Shown here: positions 44,970 to 56,735 of the stretch, one piece after another
How the letters are laid out: every line of letters starts with the position of its first letter
Position numbering within the stretch: position 1 is the stretch's first letter
Source of the DNA: Gigaspora rosea
Taxonomy: Eukaryota > Glomeromycota > Glomeromycetes > Diversisporales > Gigasporaceae
Direction of reading: 5' to 3'
Assembly (NCBI GenBank): GCA_003550325.1
Contig: QKWP01000670.1
Location: forward strand, 60,418 to 124,417
Length of the DNA: 64,000 bases
Translations under genes and position numbers: made by a program
The notes under the pieces: generated by a model
What the model saw: only the letters and a program-made list of their open reading frames with translations
Database searches by the model: none
Told to the model about the DNA's origin: nothing

Positions 44970-46058
44970 TTAAATCTTTTCAGCCCAAAATCTGTGTGTT
45001 CTAATTTGAGATTTATAATCATCGACCTCTTTTTTATAAAATTCAAAAAGTGCATTATATTCTTCTAAAGTCAAACCAAGTTCCTCAGAAAACTTTGTCT
45101 CACAAAGTTTAAAAGCAGATATAGAATTATCAAGAGCTAATGTACCAACTTTACCACCATGTTTACCAATTGGACTATCTCTGGAGTCATTAGTTATGTT
45201 TTTTAATTTTCTGGAGTCTTGTAAGAAAGAGGTCATCTTTTCTGGTATTTTGTCGTCTATATTATGATATCTTATTTCTTTAACGACTTTTTGATAATTT
45301 AAATAATAAAAAAAAAAAAAAAATTATTCAAAAATAAACAAAATAATTAAACATCAATAAACATTAAAAATTGAATTTATTTACGTGCATCCATGAGCTG
45401 TCCTGTAATTGGACCTTGATAATAAATTTCAGTATCCCATTCCATTATTTCGATATATCCACCCGGTTTTGTCACACGAATTAGCTCTATGTTAATAAAA
45501 TATATAAAATATATGCAAAGTTAAATAATAATATTTTACGCGAATGTAATTATATTAAAAAATAAATAATAGAATTTTTTTTTTACAATACCTGGAATAA
45601 CATGGGTTGTCCAAAGATTAAAAGGAAATGCACAATTGAGAAATCTTATATAAGTAAAATCAAAATGATTATCAGGAAATGGGAGTCCATCTAGCAAATT
45701 TGCTTGCTCGAAATTCACATTTTGAGGCTTAATAGTTAATGGCATTACTGGTACAACATCAACACCTATAAATTCACTTTTGGGGAATTCAGAAGCCATT
45801 TCTAAAATCCATGTAGCAGGTCCACACCTATAAAATGATTTATTAATAATTAATTAATAAGGGTTTTTTTTTTTATATTAAAAAATTGAATGTCGCGGCT
45901 GATGCAGAAATCTGGGGTCGCGATTTGAAAATATAAGCCCGGCTCAAATCTACATATACTTTTTTAGCTATCATTTTTAATTGCCAAAAATTTTTCAAAA
46001 TTTTTTCATCAGCCGCGACAATGAATAATTATTGTGAATAAAAATATATATATATACA

Positions 46059-46108
<50 letters not shown>

Positions 46109-46423
46109 AAACCCAACATCGAGAACACGAGCACCACCTTCATCTAAAAGATCACGTACAGGAGAAGAAAAATTCGAACGCCAGATAAATCTCATCATAT
46201 AATGTTGTAATTGTAATCTATCTATTTCCAAATCATCATTTGGAAAAAAATAATGAATATTTTCTACATTATGATATCTTCTACCATCTATAAATTTAAA
46301 TTCATCACGAACATTTTTTTTTATTAATGAAGGATTAGTTAAATTAATTGAACTAGAAGAACGTTTAATTTTGAGATAATTAGATTTGACGGAAGTTCTA
46401 AATTTAGAAAAATTTAATCCCAT
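44970..46423 (-). CDS. Class I SAM-dependent methyltransferase, 4 exons
   Basis: Exons 46423-46113, 45827-45592, 45486-45385 and 45286-44970 join in frame to give 321 residues; all introns are GT-AG. The Rossmann methyltransferase motifs are clear: ARVLDVGCGPATW (SAM-binding glycine motif, split by intron 1), SEFIGVDVVPVMP (acidic end of strand 2), VNFEQANLLDGLPFPDNHFD (motif with D binding the adenine side), FTYIRFLNC, and ELIRVTKPGGYIEIMEWD. The C-terminal part, GKHGGKVGTLALDN and a charged helix, fits the lineage's own paralogues. Residues 1-60 precede the fold, and MGLNFSKF fits an N-myristoylation signal, which would place it on a membrane. The substrate cannot be told. Intron 1 carries an inverted-repeat element (45891-46020) and a long TA repeat. 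The frame is intact; low-complexity runs near the splice sites may vary between strains. Confidence 0.88.
45891..46020. mobile_element. 130-base MITE inside intron 1 of the methyltransferase gene
   Basis: Ends TGTCGCGGCTGATG and CATCAGCCGCGACA are perfect 14-base inverted repeats. A relative with TGTCG(T/C)GACTGAAGCTG ends is at 51385-51560. The element does not overlap either splice site. Confidence 0.85.
46043..46105. repeat. TA dinucleotide repeat in intron 1
   Basis: About 30 TA units broken once by ACAG, directly next to the MITE and within 10 bases of the 5' splice site of the methyltransferase gene's first intron. Confidence 0.9.
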
Positions 46424-46689
46424 CCTTATTAATAAAAAAAAAAATTTTTTTTAAAAGATAAAGATAGTTAGTATATATGCGTGTTCGGAATTAAAGAAAT
46501 AAAAATTTAATTTGTAGATTAAATACTTTTCAGTTTTTTTTTGCATTCAGGCACACCAGACACCACATTGAATATTTTCCATACAATTAAATCTTTTGTC
46601 AAATTGAAAATATGTAATCCCGTCGATCGAAAAAAACAAACCAGTTGACACGTAAGTTTTTCAGATATGTAACATTTATGCAGAATAAT

Positions 46690-46793
46690 ACTAAACACTA
46701 TCAATAAAAACACTATCAATAATAAAATACTATCAATAATAAAATACTATCAATACTGCAATAATAAAATACTATCAATAATAAGATACTATT
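46690..46793. repeat. Minisatellite, unit ACTATCAATAATAAAAT
   Basis: Six imperfect 17-base units of AATACTATCAATAATAA in tandem. Confidence 0.85.
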
Positions 46794-46849
46794 ATATATA
46801 TTTAAAAATAAAATTTCGAAATTTTACATGGGTTATCCTATCACTCACC

Positions 46850-46897
46850 ACTCACTCACTCATTCACCCATTCACTCATTCACTCATTCACTCAATT
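46850..46897. repeat. CACTCATT tandem repeat
   Basis: ACTCACTCATTCACCCATTC-type units of four to eight bases repeated about eight times. Confidence 0.85.
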
Positions 46898-48716
46898 ACA
46901 GTGGAATTTTGTTTTAATCAAATGGAAAATTCCGGTATTTTGTACACTGTTTGGGATTCGTTTATCTTGACCCTTGGCATAAGTTAACAAAATTTTTATA
47001 ATATTTATTGATACAGAAAAGCGTATTTACTGGAAAAGCATTCCCACATGATAAAATGTTTGTAAACCAGCTTAGTGCACCAAATAGTTTATCTAATAAG
47101 TAAGTTAAATCTTAACCTTGTTATTTCAATTATATTAATTCTTAGTCATTAAAAAATAATCAATGCTACATAAATAAAATATATGTTTTTTTTTTAATTA
47201 AAAAAAAAAAGAAAAGAAATTTTGAACACGATCACGATCATCGTTCATATTATTGAGGTTTAGCTTTTTTTCCTTTATTTTATTACTTCTGTACTTATTT
47301 ATATGTACTTATTTATATTCTTACTAACAGCTAATACAGTATTACACGACACGTCTTATTTTTTACTTTTTTTTTTTTTTTAATTCTACAAATTTATAGA
47401 TGAATAATCTTAGATACGTAAATGCAGAAATGTGTAGAGGATTGCATGGACGTATGTTAAAAATGATCCTGATATGCTGTGATAGTAAGTCAAATTTGTC
47501 AAAAACATATTGAGTTTTTATATTGCAGACTTTATGAATCGATAGAAAGTTATTTTATCAGGATCATACAAAGAATGCCATATGTGAAATAAGTTTCTTG
47601 GCCTCAAATAAAAGTTAGTTCTATCTGTTTCTACCAGCTATGCAAATCACGTGATTAGTCCGTTAATTAGACGGCTAAGATATCGTACTAAAAATTTATT
47701 AACTGTTAAGGCAATCTCGGTAGAAAAGGGTCAAATCGTTTTTAGTAAATTTTTTTTTTAATTTTTAAATTAAAATATCTTGAAAATCAATTTTGATATA
47801 TTAGATTTAATAAGATAGTTGACAAGATATTTAAAGTTGAGAAAAATTTTACTTAGAAAAAATTTGTCCCTTTCCTACTGACTCCTCCATATAATGTCAG
47901 AGCAAATGTACACAAATAAAACACTTCTTTTTTTTAATGACTATTCTGGAATGTATTAAAAATAAAAAAAATAAAAAACAAAAGTTAAAAAAGCGTGTTA
48001 AAAACCACATAGAAGTCTAATAAGTGTATTTTTATTTGTGTACGTTTACCGTTATTTGTTCAAGATATTGCTATATATATATAGATTTTTTTTTTTTTTG
48101 GTATATAAGTTATATATTACAACAGTATTTAATAATCATTAACGTAATAATTAAAAAACCTATTTTAGTAATTTATAGATTTTTAACTGTTTTCTAATTA
48201 AGGTGATCTATAGATTTTCACTGTTTCTTAATTAAGCTATGGAAAACATAAATTAAAAATTAAGGCAACCGTGGATTGGTCCAGCTTAGTCTCAAGATTT
48301 GGACCAATAGGTAATCGAGTACAGATCCAGGAATCATGGACAGAGTTTAAACTTGGCATGCACAAGGTACACGTGTGCAAGAATTTTGTAAATAAGTTTA
48401 CGCATAACTTATTTATGTGCAAGTAAAAAAATAATACATGTAATTTACTTTTGCATACTGTACAAGTCTACAGATAATTCATATTAATTTGATTGTTCAT
48501 AATTATTACAGTATTATAGATTTCATAATCATTTTCTTTATCATTTTTTATAATTTGATGATTACGAACCCGAACTTAATTTCAAAATGTCTTTTTAAAG
48601 TCTGTACTATTTGGTGTACCATGTGGTCATGGGCTGGACTTGGTTCTATCCAAACAAATATGGGACTTTAGCCAATACGAAACCCTTAATCGGCATTAAA
48701 CACATAATACCAATCA
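46898..48716. other. Gene-free stretch
   Basis: A TACAGTGGAATTTTG word near 46906 could be a decayed pogo-type end. A two-copy repeat of ATAGATTTTNACTGTTTNTTAATTAAG lies at 48176-48236. The plus stretch at 47401-47486 (NNLRYVNAEMCRGLHGRMLK) is open but has no partner exon. No gene is supported. Confidence 0.4.
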
Positions 48717-49370
48717 TGGCCCTATGAAAAAAGTGGTCCGGGTGGTGTTACGGTTTAGCACGGAGGTGTCCGTGATGGCACGTGCACTGTGGCACGTGTT
48801 TAAAATGATACGTATCGGCACGTTGTGTATGTCCACAATGACACGTGTAAGATTTTTTATACGGAATGGCACAATTACACGTATTTAATGGCACGTGTAT
48901 CTCGTATAGCCAATAAAATCGCAGGATCAGGTGTAACGTGAAAATTCAAAACAAACGAATTTTTTTAAAAAATCGTCTGTACCTCCAAATCTCATCTATG
49001 AAATGCTTTTTAATTCCTAAAAAAAAAAATTCCTTGCAAAATTTTGCTATAGGCATGTTTGTTACCACCCTTCACAATTATACTGTACTCTAACTAAATT
49101 GAATTCATTCTTGTCGTAAGAAATATATGCACGTAAACTTACGTGTGCCTCGACCCGTGCCAAAACACGTGAATTTTGGCTTAGTAAAGTGCAGCAAAAC
49201 CCGGTCCATTTACGGTCCAAAATGTCCGGGCAGACGGTCCAATTCGGACCATTTTAGTCGTGCCAACACGGAACTCACACGTGCAAACCCGTCTCTTTAG
49301 CCGTTCCACAGATCACCGTGCTTTTCCGCAGAACCACGTGCATATCCGGACGGATTTTTTTATAGGGTGG
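48717..49370. mobile_element. Fold-back element packed with CACGTG-type words
   Basis: Ends CCCTATGAAAAAA and TTTTTTTATAGGG are inverted, followed on both arms by TCCGG-rich sequence and about fifteen GGCACGTG/CACGTGCC-like words in the outer 250 bases. The centre (48905-49110) is the same GGATCAGGTGTAACGTG / TCTATGAAA / CCTTGCAAAATTTTGCTATA core found at 4302-4650 and 28353-28657. The terminal repeats and subterminal arrays resemble hAT elements, but I see no target duplication. Confidence 0.7.
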
Positions 49371-51384
49371 GTGTTCTCAAGCAACCCCCTACTCCCTTAA
49401 TGTGATTTGATAGAGATTTGATAATGATTTGATAGTGATTGAGATGAATTACAATTGATCGAAATAATGATTGCGATAGACCATCCAAGGAGATTATCCA
49501 ATAACACCTTCAGCAATACTTCAACAAATAATGTAACTTCGGCAACACCAAATGCCTCAACTTCTTTTTATGGACTTTACAAATATTCATGTGATGTTAC
49601 AGCAACAATATTCGCAACTTTAGCTTCGAACAAAACCAACGCAAACAATAATAAAGTATTTGAATACAAAAAATTTTTATAGTAAAAAGAAATTGTGATA
49701 AAAATTAGAATAAATATTGGCATAATACGCCTTTGGGTTTCTTTGGATTTTTTTATTAACGGTAAGAGTTTCTGATATAAAAAACAACGTAATAATTTTT
49801 TTATGATTTTAATTTCGATGACATAAAGTAAAGTGCTTGAACAACCTCTTTTTTACTCTATCAATAAGTAGTTTTATCCAATCAGCGTTAACTCTATGAA
49901 AAAAAAAGATGGTCTGCGCCTCCAGACTTTTTTCAGTGAAGCGGCTATTTAAAATTTTATTTCCGATCAATTCTGCAATTAATTTTAGACATTACCGGTA
50001 CATTACTACATATTATTACTTGAACTGCTAGGCAAATTTATCAATTACGGTCAATTTAGACCTGATAGTAACAAATATATAGGTCAACAAAGAAAATAAA
50101 TATATTTTTATATATTTGGATAATATCATAATTTATTTTATGAATATACATAAAGTATTCCTAAAGATATTTATTTTTAAAGTATCAAAACTAATCAAGG
50201 TGGATCTAATTAGGAGGTTTTTACGGTAATTCGTTATTCCAAGATATAAGTTATATCAGATTTAATAAAATGATAACTATACTATACAGTATACTAAAAT
50301 AATAAATAATATATATCAACACATTTATAAAATGATTGTTATTTCATTTAGTATTTAAAGGGATCTTTTTATTTACTTTTTATTAATTAAATCAGCCTAT
50401 CACCAACACAAATAAGCTTATTACAATTATTTATCTCCGATTTAAAATATGCGATATATTGATATCATTTATCATTTGGTAATTTTTTTATGCAGGAATT
50501 TTAAGACAATCGTCTTTATTTCAGAACTAATAGAAATGCACTATTTAACTGCGGATTCTGCAAATTTTTTATTTAGGCAAATGCAGAAATGCCGAATTCT
50601 GTACAGTCTATTCAGTTATTTATCATTATCCAATTAATTCGTCTATTGCTATATTGATAAATATGGATGGTCAAATCATAGTGTATAATGGCAAAATTAG
50701 TGCTCCCTAATTAAATTAAAAATATCCGATTATGTTAGGGTTGTGTTACATAAATTTCATTTACATGTATTTTTTACGTACAGTACATTACGTACATTAC
50801 GGAAAGTTTCAGAATATGTAATTTTCGTTGCGTCATACATAAAGTACTAGACAAAAAGTTCGCCGGTATTATTGCATCATTTGATTTGAATGTATCTTAA
50901 AATCACCATAAACTAAATGTCATGTTTCAAAAATTACAATTACATGGAATTTCATTTACCAAATTACACTAAATTACTGTAAGTATCGTACGTACAGTAC
51001 GTACATGCTAAGTAAGTAATTTATCTGTTATGCTCCATCACATGTTTTTAGCTGTGTTAGCTGTGTTAAAAGTATACAATATCTGATATACTAATTCGCT
51101 AATACGTATATAAGATGACAAGGGTTGTATTGTGGCGAAAATATTATAGAAATAGTAGAAATAGAATATCATTTGATTTAACCTGTATCCGACGCGCCAT
51201 AGTGGCTGGATAAGAATTATATTCTAAATCAGAATGATTTTTTTACAACATTATGTTGATAATAATTTTATTATCGTTATCTTGTCATTTTTAATGTACG
51301 TGAAACAAATCATGAACTTTATTCAGTAAAAAAAAAAAAAAACTCGTTGTAGAAAGTATAGATTAATTTTGGAAGCTTAATTAT
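49371..51384. other. Gene-free AT-rich stretch
   Basis: A 75-codon plus frame (49455-49682) is Asn/Thr/Ser-rich and follows a short GATTTGATA repeat; not convincing. TACGTACAGTAC tracts at 50776 and 50987. Nothing else supported. Confidence 0.4.
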
Positions 51385-51560
51385 TGTCGTGACTGAAGCT
51401 GGAAACGGCTGAAGCTGGAAATTTTAATTATTTTAATATGAAGTTTTCAAAAATTTTTGGGATGTCTTTTTTTAATGGTTTGGTTAGGGTTTAAATAATA
51501 AAAGAATATAAGTGGATTTTATCGAGATCCCTAATTTCAGCTTCAGCTTCAGTCGCGACA
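51385..51560. mobile_element. 176-base MITE, TGTCGCGACTGAAGCTG ends
   Basis: TGTCGTGACTGAAGCTGGAAA, a second nearby GGCTGAAGCTGGAAATT, and the facing AATTTCAGCTTCAGCTTCAG..CGCGACA define the element; relative of 45891-46020. GGTTAGGGTTTAAA lies at its centre. Confidence 0.82.
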
Positions 51561-52045
51561 ATTAATAACATAGTATAAAATAGTATAATATCTACTGAAA
51601 TTATCGTTACCTATTTTATTCAACATGTTCCAATGTTTGAACACTTTAGAAAGATGATTTTTTTTTATTATTGTTAATGGACAAAGAAAAAATAATAATA
51701 ATGACGGCGCGAAAAAAGTGACAACAAAGAAAATACAACTTATATAAACGCAATAATGTAATATATGTAATATATCAGAATTTATTCTTTATATATTTAG
51801 TAACTAAATTGATAAATTCGAAACTTGTGTATTTTTTTTTACCTCTAGAACGTCTAGCTACTGTGACGCACCAATTTGATACGCATTTTTTGAATGCTGG
51901 CAAGACTATTTTATTCTAAAAATACTACTATACAAAAATCAAAGAAAAATATGACAAGCGTGGCTATTGTGGTGTATAATGTGAATGGATAATATCTTAA
52001 TATCTCATGAGATAAATCGATTCTGATCACGAAAAATAATACATC

Positions 52046-52452
52046 CCGTATAAACTCGAAATAACGCCCGTGGGCGTTATTTTGAAAATCAGATCCTTCA
52101 AAAATAGCATATACATTTTTCGAATTAACGTGCTAAAAAAAGTATTCCGAAACTGGAGTTGGTCACGCTCTAACAAAAAAGTGGTTCTTCCAGACTGAGA
52201 CAATTATTATACTGTACCCGGGTAGAAATTGCTATTATGTGACATACTGTAGTAATTATCCGGATAACTCGGGTAATTTAATAATACCCGGGTAGAGATG
52301 GGTACGATCTCTTAATACAAAATCTAGTACAGGAGATCTTTTTATTTTCTTATTATAATTAAGGGGTGTTTATTTAACCTGTATTTCAATGATAAACGTA
52401 CATAGACGTACTCGAAATAACGCGCAGGTGGGCGTTATTTTTGAGTTTATAC
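52046..52452. mobile_element. 407-base relative of the CCGTATAAACGCGAAATAAC element
   Basis: CCGTATAAACTCGAAATAAC GCCC at the left and ACGCGCAGGTGGGCGTTATT..GAGTTTATAC at the right match the ends of 39427-40621; the TA flanks are not preserved. Interior ACCCGGGTA words are repeated at 52217 and 52288. Deletion derivative, non-coding. Confidence 0.75.
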
Positions 52453-53858
52453 AATAAAAACTTTTTTTTAATACTAAAATAAATCGAACTTAATGTATAT
52501 CATCTTGCTTAACAAAAGTTTAGTAGGAAAACTTTACAAAATTAAAAAATTTTATTTAATGAATAAAAATTTAATTTATTTAATATTATTTGTCGTGATC
52601 CGGTGATCAAATTCACGGATCTTGTTATGTAGGGTTAGGTTTAGAGTTATTAATATAATATTATAATATAATATTATAAGTTTCACTTCAAACTTTCACA
52701 ATAAATACTTTATATCTACTGAATATAGTACTTTTTAATATAGTATGATTTTCAAATTGCCGATTCTGTTGGTGGATCTTCGAAAAATAGACAATTCGAT
52801 ATTCGTTTGTCAAATTTTGACTTTTAATAATATTATTATAATATTATAAGAGTATAATTTTCAATTGTTTTTCTAAAGGTCAATCAAACATTTTGATCAG
52901 GTCGTTTCAAAAATTAAAGGTACTAAAAAAAAAAAGATATTTTTATAAAATTTTCATAAAATTTTCATATATTCACGAGAATTATCCAATAAAAAACTTT
53001 TTTTTAAAATAATGAAAACGAAAAATTATTTGAATAATAAAGAACAATGTTGCATATTTTTTATTTATATTTTACGAATCAAAATATAGAAATAACTGCC
53101 ATCATCCAGGTTGTACTATATGAATTAATGTATTCGTTAATTTAAAAGTCTTTATTTATTTCGAAAATATTTTGAAACAAGAGAAAATTCTATATATATG
53201 TAAATGTATTAATGTAAATGTATTAAAATTATTAAAAACTACCCTTTGTTATTTAATACATCTAATAACTTTGTGATATATTTTTTACTAAATTTGGTCT
53301 TGTGGGAATAAAAAATCTCCCGCCAAATATTGATATGCAACGCATTAAAGATTAATTTCGTGATTAATTTTATGGTATTTATAGAACGCGCGTACACATC
53401 AAAAAACTTTGTAAGAACTTTGTAAGAACTTTGTTATAACATTGTTAGAACTTTGTTTGAACTTTTTTATAAATGCTCCTCGAATTGCCTCAACTTTTTT
53501 TTCCCCATCCTCTTTTAATTATACTTATTTTCGTTGGTCTTTTAGAAATTGCAGTATTCCCCAGGAAGGGCTCTATTGCCATAAAGTTTGATAGAAGAAA
53601 AAATAATAATAGAAAACACACACTTCTTTATTCTTCCCTAGCAGGTCTAGAACTTCTCTTCCGTTCAGACTTGGAATTTGAGTTTTTTACTTTTAATCTT
53701 TGAAATTTTTAAATTCAAAGAATATAGTTAATAATACCTTTCTATTATAATTTAAAATAAAATATCCTATATTATTTTATTTTTTTATTTTTTTTTGTCA
53801 ACTTGGTTGTTGATTTAAATTTTATACATACATTTAAAAAAAAAAAACTCTTCCAAAA
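52453..53858. other. Upstream region of the LPMO-like gene
   Basis: Contains AATATTATAATATAATATTATAA palindromes (about 52640-52680, 52830-52850) and a triple AAGAACTTTGT(A/T) repeat at 53408-53460. The 76-codon frame at 53473-53703 is not recognisable. An A-rich leader (53835-53858) precedes the LPMO ATG. Confidence 0.45.
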
Positions 53859-55019
53859 ATGAAGTTCATCTCTGCTTTAATCATAACCTTTGTAACCCTT
53901 TTTTCTACTATTTCATTAGTTTCTGCACATTCTTCTATGCTTTATCCCCCAGTTCGTGGTCATCCTAAAAATCCAAATGCTGCAGTACAAGATTTTGCTT
54001 GTATCATTACTCCATTAAATGGTGGTGGTGGTTGTGATCCTAAACCTTTTCCATGTGGTGGTTACCCAATGGATAAAAAAATCGTAACCACTTTTCAAGC
54101 TGGTCAAATAATTGATGTTAAATTCTTTAACCCTAATTTTCAAAATATTAAAACTGCTAATCCAAATAATGATCAAGCTCGTCATAATGGTGGTCTTTGT
54201 GAATTCGCTTTAAGTTATGACGGTGGTAAAACTTATACAGTTATTGCAACTTATCATAAAACTTGTCCTGATATATTTTTTGATAATTGGAAGGTTAAAA
54301 TTCCTGATAATGCTCCTTCTTGTGATAATCCTGGAAAATGTATTTTCTCTTGGAGTTGGATTAATGCAGTTGGTAACCGAGAATTCTATCAAAATTGTGC
54401 TGATATTAAATTAGTTGGTAATTCTACTGAACCATTACCAATTATTGATATCACAAGAGCAAATTTACCCCCACTTTTCAAAAATATTATTACTCCTGAA
54501 GGTGACCCTAAAAATACTGGAAATGCTAAAGGTTCTGGACCATTAGCTGAAGATGTTAAAGCTAATTTGGCATTGACAATTGGACCTGATTCTTCTAAAC
54601 CGGGTTCGGATAAAGGTTCTAATCCTAAGAATAAAGGTTCTAAAGGTTCTAAATCAAAACCTTCTAAATCTAAACCAAGTCCTAATAATCCGAATTCGAA
54701 TAATGGTTCTAATTCTCCTGATACTACTCGAAAATCAAATTCTTCACCTGTTACAACCCCAGAACAAGATTCTTCTCCTGTTCCCACTCCTGAAACGAAT
54801 CGTTCACCTGCTAATACCCCAAATCAAGGTTCAAATAACTCATTAGATGGTGCTTCTTGTTCTACTAATGGTGCTATGACTTGCGTAAATGCTGGTTCAA
54901 CCAGTGAATTTGCTACATGCGATAATGGCAAGCAAGTTATTCGACAATGTCCTGGAGTTTTAGTTTGTCAACAGTCAACTCCTACTACCATTGCGTGTAA
55001 TTTCTCTAAAACGAGATAA
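53859..55019 (+). CDS. Secreted lytic polysaccharide monooxygenase-like protein with CBM19-like tail
   Basis: A 386-residue uninterrupted frame. Residues 1-23 are a signal peptide ending VSA, so the mature protein begins with His24 (HSSMLYPPVRGHP), the N-terminal histidine that binds copper in LPMOs. A second candidate ligand is His109 in DQARHNGGLCEF, and the aromatic axial position fits NREFYQNCADI (residues 173-183). Cysteines are paired-looking (48, 59, 66, 114, 136, 155, 161, 180). Residues about 210-325 are a Ser/Pro/Asn/Lys linker with many SKPSK and PVTTPE units. The last 57 residues (GASCSTNGAMTC...FATCDNG...CPGVLVCQQ) resemble a family 19 chitin-binding module. LPMOs cleave crystalline chitin or cellulose oxidatively outside the cell. 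I lean to an AA11-like chitin-active type, acting on the fungus's own wall, because of the tail; the exact AA family is not assignable by eye. No intron, no neighbour of related role. Confidence 0.9.
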   Translation: MKFISALIITFVTLFSTISLVSAHSSMLYPPVRGHPKNPNAAVQDFACIITPLNGGGGCDPKPFPCGGYPMDKKIVTTFQAGQIIDVKFFNPNFQNIKTANPNNDQARHNGGLCEFALSYDGGKTYTVIATYHKTCPDIFFDNWKVKIPDNAPSCDNPGKCIFSWSWINAVGNREFYQNCADIKLVGNSTEPLPIIDITRANLPPLFKNIITPEGDPKNTGNAKGSGPLAEDVKANLALTIGPDSSKPGSDKGSNPKNKGSKGSKSKPSKSKPSPNNPNSNNGSNSPDTTRKSNSSPVTTPEQDSSPVPTPETNRSPANTPNQGSNNSLDGASCSTNGAMTCVNAGSTSEFATCDNGKQVIRQCPGVLVCQQSTPTTIACNFSKTR

Positions 55020-56730
55020 AATAAGCATCTAAAATATCTTACATCTTCAATTTCATCTTTTTATAAGGAAGAATTCTTAATAGAGTGTGTGTTAGACATT
55101 ATTATTTTCTATCAAACTTTGTATTTTTAGTATTTTTAATACTTTTTTTTTTTTTTTTAATATCACCAATTATTTTTGGTGTATTTATTTTCTAATGACC
55201 ACGAAATTTTGTATTTTTAAAAGAGAGATCACCTAATTCTTAATTTGTAATTTTATTATGCTACGACCTTGCTTTAATACGGTCTAATGAATAATAAAAA
55301 AAATAAAATAAAGAATGCGACGCTCTTATGTAGCATAAAATATATAACAATGACCCTGTGTTATTATCAATTGGCTTCGTTTGAACTGAGTAAATTTTTC
55401 AAATCACTTATCGTAAATTTGCCGGATACAAGATCAGTACAGAGTATCAGTACTATAATTTATCTGAGTAATGCCATGCTAAGTACCTTATAGGTACTTT
55501 AGAGTATATAAAATATATTTTTTGAAGCTTTTAATTTCTAATGCACGGATAATGTTTTAAAGTAATAATTAAAATGTATACTTTACAGCAATTATTTATG
55601 ATTTTAAAATACTATAAAGTACTAATAAATATTATAATAAATATATAAAGTTCAATTTTTTTGATAATTTTCGAAATTTAGGCTATACAAACTGGATTTA
55701 TTTGTTCTCATAACACATAATTTATATTTTCACCTGCCAACCTGGATTTATATTTAAAAATTTAATTTAAAAATATAAGCAGTAAAATTGTGACCTGGAA
55801 CCCGCCGAAATATTTTATATGATAAAAAATTTTTATCAAATTTTAATATTATTTACCAGCTCTACTTGTGGCAGTTCCTATTAATTTCTTTAATATTCTA
55901 GCCATTAGATCATGTGTTCATCATCATAAGTCCTAAGATTGCTAAATTTCGATTATACTTTTAAACACTTAAATTAATAAATAAAAATTTTTTTATTATA
56001 ATTACAGACTACAATATCTACAATATCATGAATAAATTGTAACATGAAATTCAGAAATTGAATGATTTATATTAAGCGTTTAATAATCATTCTTTACACT
56101 TAAAAATCTAAAATGAAAGTATGAATAAGTCGAATAGTTTATTTAATACTTAATTTAATAATAAATATTCTTTATATTCACATTATAAATTAACGACATT
56201 CGTGGACTTTTGAGTAACTTATTTTGAATATTTTTTAAATTTATAAATGTTTCTTTATGCTCATACACTAAATTATGACAAATAAAATAAAATTAATAGT
56301 TAATGTTTATGGATTTATATTAATAATAAAATATTTTTTAAGTTCACGCACTAACACTGGTCGAAACAGAGTAAATGGGTAGATATCATAGCTCGATGTG
56401 TTCCCGATTAATGGCGTCATTCGTGTCATTATCAGGAGTATATCAAAACCAATATAGCTATTGGCAAATGATAGCTATATTAACTTAGTAATATCTCAAT
56501 CTGTCTGATATATATCTGATAATGACATGGATGCTGTTATTAATCAAGGACATATCAAGGTTAAAAAAAAAATATGATGTTTATACAAGATGTTATAAAC
56601 ATCAAATATATAACAATAAAAAAAAAAACTTTTAGGTGATATAAGATTAATGTTGATTGTGCCATTAAAATATTGAAGGTAGATAACAACTTAAAATACA
56701 GAAGTGAGAGACAGGATAAAATTATCAGCT
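55020..56730. other. 3' region of the LPMO-like gene, then gene-free
   Basis: AT-rich with poly-T at 55144-55158. TTAATACGGTCTAATGAATAATAAAA near 55275 may hold polyadenylation signals. No other gene or element boundaries supported. Confidence 0.4.
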
Positions 56731-56735
56731 ACAGT

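Noticed and set aside
54389-54787. Antisense frame of 132 codons over the LPMO linker
   Set aside because: Mirror of the Ser/Pro/Lys linker repeats; no independent support.
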